Shown one piece after another: positions 57,730-64,000 of a stretch of 64,000 bases of DNA. The notes below the pieces were generated by a model that saw nothing but the letters and a program-made list of their open reading frames with translations, was not told where the DNA came from and ran no database searches. Each line of letters starts with the position of its first letter. Position 1 is the stretch's first letter. The translations under genes and the position numbers were made by a program. The stretch is from Conchocele bisecta (taxonomy: Eukaryota > Mollusca > Bivalvia > Lucinida > Thyasiridae). The stretch is taken from positions 77,680,447-77,744,446 of the forward strand of contig CM055265.1 in NCBI GenBank assembly GCA_029237695.1. The letters run 5' to 3'.

Positions 57730-57990
57730 CTGTAGCCTATTTCACCAACATTGCAAAGTATACTTTTCTAGCAAAGTATACTTTGAGGGAGAAATTTTCA
57801 ATTTTAGGAAAAATTTATTAATTTTTATTATACTGAATTTATTACATTATCACAGCCATTTTGGCTGTGATAATGTAATAAATTCAGTATAATAATTCTG
57901 CATACTTTTAATCATCAAATATATGCAGTCGTTAGATCTATATGAAATAATGCATTTCAGGAAAAATAAATGATTACTCCCTATATATAT
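57730..57990. repeat. Palindromic MITE, TAGCC...GCAAAGTATAC family, copy E (nested)
   Basis: TGTAGCCTATTTCACCAACA at the left and a perfect CACAGCCATTTTGGCTGTG centre; the right end is missing after GATTACTCCC. Confidence 0.85.
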
Positions 57991-57996
57991 ATACAG

Positions 57997-58397
57997 AGCT
58001 CCAGATATGATGCGTATTTGCGTAAATACCCAATTAAAATTGCAAAAAACCTAATTGAAATCAGAAGTAGTGAGTATCAAAAAGCAATGAAAATTTGTGG
58101 TATCTTTATCATGCTACAGAAAACAATAAACAGACCACAAATATAGCATATTTTCTTATTTTTCCATGAAAACACATCTTGGTATTTCATTAGAATTGTC
58201 TCCAAGGAGACAATTCTAATGAAATACCAAGATGTGTTTTCATTTAGAAGCAAACTATTCAATAAGTGCGGTCTGCTGATGTGTAAACAGTAGTGTGATT
58301 CTATTTTACACAATTAAAATTTTGAAATACCCAATTGCTTCAGAAATGATGGAGTGACAACACGTAACTTAATTACTAATTCCTTATCTGGAGCCCT
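57997..58397. repeat. MITE, GAGCTCCAG-ended family, copy 4 (nested)
   Basis: AGAGCTCCAGATATGATGCG / CCTTATCTGGAGCCCTG with the perfect palindrome TTTCATTAGAATTGTCTCC / GGAGACAATTCTAATGAAA. Preceded by a (TA)n run. Confidence 0.9.
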
Positions 58398-58474
58398 GTT
58401 GAGTCAATTATACACTTATTTAATTCCTATAAAGAACATTTTTGTGCCTACTGAGTGGACATGTACCTTTAATG

Positions 58475-58651
58475 TCCCAGCAACAGCTAAGGTCATATAG
58501 GGACGAGACCACAGTTTAAAGTCTCATCCGACAGACCAGTGGGATGGAAATACTATGAAAGTAATTTCCATGGCCTAGGGTAGGTTTTGAACTCACAACC
58601 TTCAGTATTGAAGTCATGTAGTCTACCCCTGAACCACAGCCCATCCCACAA
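58475..58651 (-). repeat. tRNA-derived SINE, family A
   Basis: Minus-strand head GGGATGGGCTGTGGTTCAGG, GTGAGTTCAAAACCTACC, body GAGACTTTAAACTGTGG and TATGACCTTAGCTGTTGC. Confidence 0.82.
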
Positions 58652-59509
58652 GAGCTGTCAGAGAGCAGCTTTGCCTGACAATTGGAAGGCCTGTTAGTAA
58701 ATAAAATCTTAGACGTGAGAAAGATGGACGGTTGGACCAAAAACTGTAAAACATGCTAATGATGTCGCCAACACCAACATACACTGTACACTTGCGCGAA
58801 GTTCTAATTGGTCACCCTATACATGGCACGTTTTTAGACAAATACAAGATGCAATCAGTATAAAAGTTGATTTATATGTTGTATTAATTCATTAGAAATT
58901 CAATGTAGAAAAGATTTTATTAATGCATTATGCGATCACTCTGAAATAATTGATCAAAGTAGACCACCCTCACATGTAAAATTCACACAAATTACAACAT
59001 TTCCGAGTAGAATAGCTAATACCGCGTGTGTCCACGCGAGCATTAATTACAGCCATACACCGACTTCTCATGGAGTTTACGTAATTCCATAGCTCCCTAT
59101 CACAGGTTGAAGTAACGGACCGAGGTATATAAATACATTAAATGTGCCTAAAAGCATCAATAAATAAAGAACAAAAATAAGCTAAAAAAATTTGTTTACC
59201 CCCTCCATTATACAAGGTTGCTTACTTGTTAATAGGCCGAAGCCGGATGGCCTAGAGACAACGGACTCTCACGAAACATCAACCGAGTTATATTATTGTC
59301 GCCTATTGCAGAAGTTGGGACAATGTTAGTATTCCGATATATTCCCCGATGCGCTATGTCAACGCGTTTTCGAGCTATCGATCGTTGTTTTAAAAAAATT
59401 ATCATCATTGCTAGGTCATTAACTGTCTGACTGCAAGATGATTAGGATTTACAAGTGCTGTAAGGTCCCCTTTCTCAGACACAGACATACATTGATGCAT
59501 GGACATCTA
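58652..59509. other. Upstream region; no gene recognised
   Basis: Lies on the 5' side of NCOA5. 59220-59360 has more CpG than its neighbours, but no promoter or exon can be supported. Confidence 0.4.
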
Positions 59510-59716
59510 TACGAGACAAGCCATGTGATTTTGTACCGAAGAACTTGTGATTTTTCATGAAATACATTGACAGAAAATGTTACTGTATATTTTCTGTAAA
59601 GTTGTAAACGATGTCGAAAATTTCGACGTCATTTACGGAAACTATCGTAAATTTTGTACAGAAATTTCACGAGATATCGCACATCTTCTTACGTACAAAA
59701 TCACATGGCTTGTTTG
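59510..59716. repeat. Fold-back MITE, CAAGCCATGTGATTTTGTAC family, full copy
   Basis: ACAAGCCATGTGATTTTGT / ACAAAATCACATGGCTTGT ends with a TCGAAAATTTCGA centre near 59613. Confidence 0.88.
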
Positions 59717-59721
59717 TTGCG

Positions 59722-59808
59722 AAGGTAACACTTGCAATCTACTCCCGTCCCGTCCCGTCCGTAGGTAGCCCACGAACAGTACGGGAGTAGATTGCAAGAG
59801 TTACCGTT
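59722..59808. repeat. Inverted repeat, TTGCAATCTACTCCCGT
   Basis: GGTAACACTTGCAATCTAC / GTAGATTGCAAGAGTTACC around a (CGTCC)n loop. Directly follows the MITE. Only copy seen. Confidence 0.8.
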
Positions 59809-60540
59809 TGCAACTAATGGCTTGTGTCATATACCGGTATTCCAAATGACAAAATACCAACAATTCTGGCTACATTGGTCTGTGAAATAATTACCTTTAC
59901 ATTGATTTCGACCAGCATGATCATGGTACATGTAAATCCATCAAAATGAAAAATGAGTAGTAAAGGTAGCGAAACAGGCGAAACAGGCGATAAAATCTTC
60001 AAATCTCCAAACAAACCGACTGCAAAACTGCCGTCATAGTTGCTCCAGCTTGCTATTACAACATCTTTATTTGCTTACACATTTAGTAACGACAACAAAT
60101 CGTAATGTCCAAATATTAGTATAAAATAAACATACGCCCCTCGTCAGATGTTATCCAATCTTGAAGCAGTTAATCGACTCAGATTCTACATGTTTACATG
60201 TACAATGTAGAACTTAATGCATTCCATCACTCGAAGTGTTCTTCAAAATGTTCTTAGACAAAAACGTTAATCTTCTTGGTTTAACCAACTTAGGAACTGT
60301 CCACAAGAAAAATATGATGCGGAAAATTTAAAGAGGTTGTTTGCAGGATGTCTTCAAAACCGCTGTGAATATTAATATCATATCGCCACCGCTTCATCTA
60401 CATGTATTTACTAGTGATGGTCGTCTTTTGAAGAAACTTACAATGGTGTCAGCTAATTCTGCGCATCTAAGGCTTTCCAAGCAAATTTAAATGTCATTAA
60501 CATCCCCATATTGAGTCAAAATTTCCTGAATATTCAACGT
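59809..60540. other. No gene recognised
   Basis: No supported feature on either strand. Confidence 0.45.
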
Positions 60541-61768
60541 ACAGTCAAACCTGTCTTAAGAGACCACTCAGCGGAGAATAACCTTTTGGTCTCTTAAGAC
60601 AGGTCGTCTCTTAAGGAGAGGTGCTATATAAAATGTGCATTTTTTTCCCCATTTATTTCAGTGTATACCATATATATGTACCTGTATGTACATAATATAA
60701 ACTAATATGGCAATATGTAGACATGTGCATAATTAATACAATTCCATATTAAATTTGAAACCGTTCATTTTTCTGTATTGACCGTCTGTATAGGTGCACT
60801 GAAGATAACATGACAGTCTTCGTCACCTGTCACCCATAATGTTAATTGTTGTTGGCGAGTAAATTTCAGCCCAAGGCTAAAAAGTGTGTAACACTGAAAG
60901 TGTAAGCAATAACAAATTATGTGACATCAACTGGTTCCCGTTTATACATTTCCCTTGAATACGTTCTGCTTTAGGATAGCGCATCAACCAAAACACAGGG
61001 AACCAGTCCATTTGTGACACAAATCACATGACCGTAGGGTTTTCTCCGACGTCATCAAATCATGTCCATTGATTACTAGTTTGTGTACTAGTAATGTGAT
61101 ACCGGAAATATATTAATAGAACAAGGTATTTACACGGATCACAAATTTCAGCATACGGTCAATTCAAAACAGTCCATAGTAAGCTCTATTATTTATTTAA
61201 GCGCTTGGCAAGTGAGAAGTTCTTGCCTACGGGTATTAGCCATTCATTACCTGTACAAATCACAGGTGAACGCCTTGAAATCGAGGTGTTCCGAATGTGC
61301 AGATCACGTGAGTCCGCAAGCTGTGACGTATGGTGGCCGAATCGATCAATGGGCGAGTTGAGTGGTCGCCCGTGGAAACTAAACAGCGTAAATTTCAAGT
61401 TGAACAAGAAATGCGTCTGTCGAATGCGGATGCCACCTGCAGCATATTTGAGAAACTGTGACAAATTGGTTAACCGAAAAGTGTGACGGACGGACAGACG
61501 GACGGACAGAAGGACGGTCCAAACACTATATGCCACCCGTTTCTTAGAAACCCGTTGGCATAAAAACAACAACAACAATACGGAAATGGTCGCTGAGTTA
61601 AGGATTTTAATGTTTTGGGACCAGATTTCCGTGGCCACTGGTCGCGTTACAGAGGTGGTCGCTAAGTTAAGTCATATTGACGCTCAAAATGTCACGGGAG
61701 GAGCTGAGACCGGTCGCTTAGCACAGGTGGTCGCTTAGTTCAGGTGGTCGTTAGGGCAGGTTCGACTG
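60541..61768. mobile_element. TIR element, CAGTCAAACCTG ends, ~1.2 kb, pogo-like
   Basis: CAGTCAAACCTGTCTTAAG at the left and GGGCAGGTTCGACTG at the right, flanked by TA. GGTCTCTTAAGACAGGTCG lies at the left and several GGTCGCTTAG words at the right. A different repeat is nested at 61180-61570 (plus-strand ACGGACGGACAGACGGACGG and a hairpin CACCCGTTTCTTAGAAACCC). No transposase was seen. Confidence 0.72.
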
Positions 61769-62646
61769 TAGTTCAAAGACGTCTATGCAGGTAAAATGTC
61801 ATAACGTTCTGACGTCAGTAAGTGACGTAAATTGTGTCATGTATGACATCACATGCGTGTTTGCAACGTCACATCTTTTTCTGCTAATGCTGCGCATCTG
61901 GTAGTGTCAACAACAGGGTGAACAGCATACTGGATCAGCATAGCAAAGTTGGTATTAAACTTGAAGTAGAACTATCCAGCGACATCATGACAGGTTAGTT
62001 TCTTAGTTCAACAGTTAATTTAGAAAATAAGATGGCTATTCCATCAGCAGAGTCAAAGGTTTTACACATTTTGATGATATTCAGACCAAACTATCGGAAT
62101 GTGATGAAATTATGCCACAGTGTAGCAATTAATCAGCACGTTTATTCCGAAATCCACATATTGTATTACGACGTACGCAATGTTAAATTTGACCCAAATT
62201 GCGCATTTGCCGATACGCAGAATTAGTCGAAATGACAGTACATGTACACCTTTTGATATTTTGACACAGCTATGTCACTTGATTCTGATCATGTTCAACA
62301 CTGTTGAAGTGAGGCAGTTTAATTGGCTGAATCTGAACACAGTATAGCCTTCACCAATCAGGCTTCATGATTTTGACCCTGAGATTCTTAACGCACACAT
62401 TGCAGTAAACATAAATTGTTGTCTGCTGTTGTTTTACAGTTTGTCTTCTTTCTCAGTAAAACATGGTTTGACAACATTGCATCTACAAACAATATTTGTT
62501 TATTGGTGTTTAACGGCCTATCAACAGCTAGAAACAAAGCTGACTTAAAAGAACTGGGGATAATGTTTGCAATGGTGTTGTTTCTTGATTCTTGTTGGGG
62601 GGGGGGGAGGCTTTCGACCTGAAGTATTTCCAAGGGGAAAAAGTGT
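61769..62646. other. Unassigned; one weak exon-like stretch
   Basis: 61893-61993 (plus) has an open frame VNNRVNSILDQHSKVGIKLE..SSDIMTG ending at a GTTAGT donor, with possible acceptors just upstream. I do not recognise it and support is poor. TTTGTTTATTGGTGTTTAAC near 62496 is a fragment of SINE family B. Confidence 0.3.
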
Positions 62647-62720
62647 CGCCCGATGTGGGGTTTGAACCCACGACCCCCATAACACTAGCACGGCGCTCTT
62701 ACCAGCTGAGCTAACCGGGA
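62647..62720 (-). tRNA. tRNA-like sequence, copy 1 (probably SINE head or pseudo-tRNA)
   Basis: Minus strand folds as a tRNA: TCCCGGT acceptor, D arm GCTCAGCTGGTAAGAGC, anticodon stem CCGTG/TATGG with loop CTAGTGT (anticodon AGT), T arm GTGGGTTCAAACCCCAC, ATCGGGC. The first acceptor pair is mismatched. A box and B box are intact and a T-run follows. The body resembles tRNA-Lys while the anticodon would be Thr. Function is doubtful. Confidence 0.55.
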
Positions 62721-62893
62721 GATTGTGTCTCAACACCACACCGAACAATACACTCCTCCCCTCGTTATCATTTGGGAGCCAGGCATCAACCTCACAGCTT
62801 CATGACGAGTATAGCCTGCAACCCAAAGTACACCCAGGCACAATCCTGTTTACTTTTGACACCATTGAAGTAATTTATAAGGGAAAAAAGTGT

Positions 62894-62967
62894 CGCCCGA
62901 TGTGGGGTTTGAACCCACGACCCCCGTAACACTAGCACGGCGCTCTTACCAACTGAGCTAACCGGGC
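62894..62967 (-). tRNA. tRNA-like sequence, copy 2, fully paired
   Basis: 74 nt on the minus strand: acceptor GCCCGGT / ATCGGGC, D arm GCTC...GAGC, anticodon stem CCGTG / TACGG with loop CTAGTGT (AGT), variable GGGTC, T arm GTGGG TTCAAAC CCCAC, discriminator G, followed by ACACTTTTTT (Pol III terminator). All stems pair. Acceptor, D and T arms look like tRNA-Lys; the AGT anticodon would make it Thr. Flanks (GGTGTGGTGGTGAGACAC before, TTTCCCTTATAAATTACTTC after) are shared with copy 1, pointing to a duplicated unit or SINE. No intron or encoded CCA. Confidence 0.65.
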
Positions 62968-63779
62968 GATCGTGTCTCACCACCACACCGGACACTACAG
63001 ACCTTACTGGTTTTTCTTCAGAGTAGTGTCTTCTAAGATAATAACGCACTGCTATAAAACACTGTAAATCGTAACGCACTGCTATAAAACACTGTAAATC
63101 GTAACGCCCTGGGACGAGTTGAAAAAGGGACGACTGGGTTGGAAAACTGGAAAGTCTTCCAAACTCGCGAGTACATGTACAATGAATAACAACAATCGGA
63201 ACAATTATAAATTGTGCCCCAGATTTCTCAATATATGGACTAAAAACCCGGTGGCATAAAAATATAAAATGTGCATGTATATGGATGAAAAGAAGAACAA
63301 ATATAGCGGCTTACCAAATTGTGCCAATGTGCTCGATTTTAGCCTCGTTTTGAGATGATAATATGCAACTTTTCTGAAACAATTTTTCATTGGCTAAATG
63401 CTGGAAACTATCCAATCATAATGAATATAACACAATCATCTGGTTCGGTATCACGGGACAGTTGAAAGCGTGTCGCTTTTTTTTTGTACCTGCTACCAAA
63501 CCAAACCTAAATCAATGACGATAGAAATACAAAACACATGACACAATAATAATTCAGCAAGTTCTTTAATTATTTATATTTGCACTTGTTTTAAGTTTTC
63601 CCACCTACTTATTATTGGGTGCGACATTTATCGATAACGGCAGGCCTCGAGGTACATCCATGAAAATATACGGCATGCGAGCTCCGGTATGAACAGCGTA
63701 CTGATACCTGGCCGGAATCTAAAGCCGGCTTCGGAGCGGGATCATAGCCACCTCAATCCGGGGTTTGCTAGTGTACATC
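62968..63779. other. No gene recognised; short tandem duplication
   Basis: A ~30-bp direct repeat (AACGCACTGCTATAAAACAC) occurs at 63043 and 63073. The remainder has no supported feature. Confidence 0.5.
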
Positions 63780-63990
63780 GCTTGCGGTTGACAGGATATG
63801 TGTACATGTATACATGCTGGATGGCGTATGCCTATGCATACACATGGTAGGTGCACATGTACATCTATACATCGTGGGTGTACTTGGGTGCTGCAAGAAG
63901 TGTGTCGCATGGTCTACATGTCGCATGGTGTATGTACATGCAAATACATGGACGGTGTACATGCGTGCTGTACGAAGTGTTAAAGTACGT
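63780..63990. repeat. Low-complexity TACATG/GCATGGT-rich stretch
   Basis: Repeated TACATG, GTACATG and CGCATGGT words. The Cys/His-rich frames on both strands arise from these repeats and are not supported as genes. Confidence 0.6.
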
Positions 63991-64000
63991 GTACGTTGCA

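Larger units (their letters stand above)
57286..58474. repeat. MITE, TTAAAGGTACATGCCCA family, split by two other MITEs
   Basis: Left part from TTTAAAGGTACATGCCCACT to TTTTAGAACTGGTGGAATAG (57722). The sequence resumes at about 58402 with AATTATACACTTATTTAATT and ends GTGGACATGTACCTTTAA. The two parts join as in the intact copy at 16496. Confidence 0.85.

Noticed and set aside
63719..63983. Cys/His-rich frames at the right end
   Set aside because: They come from TACATG and GCATGGT word repeats on both strands, not from a zinc-binding domain.

Overview
This window looks like nuclear DNA from a marine invertebrate, most likely a bivalve mollusc. It is AT-rich, gene-poor and dense in repeats. 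It has long introns with GT/AG borders, tRNA-derived SINEs, many fold-back MITEs, and repeats made of a tandem core, an (ACGG)n-type microsatellite and a 3' hairpin, a design described as 'pearl' or Helentron-like in bivalves. No operons, bacterial signals or CRISPR arrays were seen. The taxon is inferred from repeat style and from one host gene.

The only convincing host gene is on the minus strand: an orthologue of nuclear receptor coactivator 5 (NCOA5). Seven coding exons can be joined in phase at 47342-46988, 44186-44076, 29340-29238, 22655-22530, 20949-20863, 17669-17511 and 8169-7970. They encode about 380 residues: an Arg/Ser-rich head, an RRM split over exons 1-3, Arg/Pro/Asp-Pro-Tyr-rich exons 4-6, and most of the anticodon-binding-like domain in exons 6-7. 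The C-terminal exons are not visible and probably lie left of the window. The 5' UTR enters through an acceptor just upstream of the ATG, so the promoter and first exon lie right of 47361.

Inside the intron between exons 6 and 7 sits a 5.57-kb DNA transposon (8692-14262). It has 61-bp terminal inverted repeats (57/61 matched), an apparent 3-bp ATA target duplication, symmetrically placed subterminal GGCCAT motifs, and a broken but recognisable transposase-like gene (9795-13392, minus). The product belongs to a widespread multicopy invertebrate family with a PIN/XPG-like nuclease part and a Cys-rich tail, which points to the Academ superfamily. This is the best candidate for an interesting system.

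Layout: 1-4045 is a satellite array of about sixteen ~235-bp units, apparently grown from the core of a hairpin-ended element that also occurs at 34.6 and 38.8 kb. A frameshifted gene fragment lies at 4211-4446. The NCOA5 introns hold nested MITEs and SINEs, often within 10-60 bp of splice sites. Two related TIR elements of 3.95 kb (23752-27700) and 2.31 kb (51645-53955) carry clean 5-bp target duplications, and unfilled relatives of both sites are present in the window. From 47.4 kb to the right end there are only repeats, two tRNA-like sequences at 62.6-63.0 kb, and sequence without recognised content.
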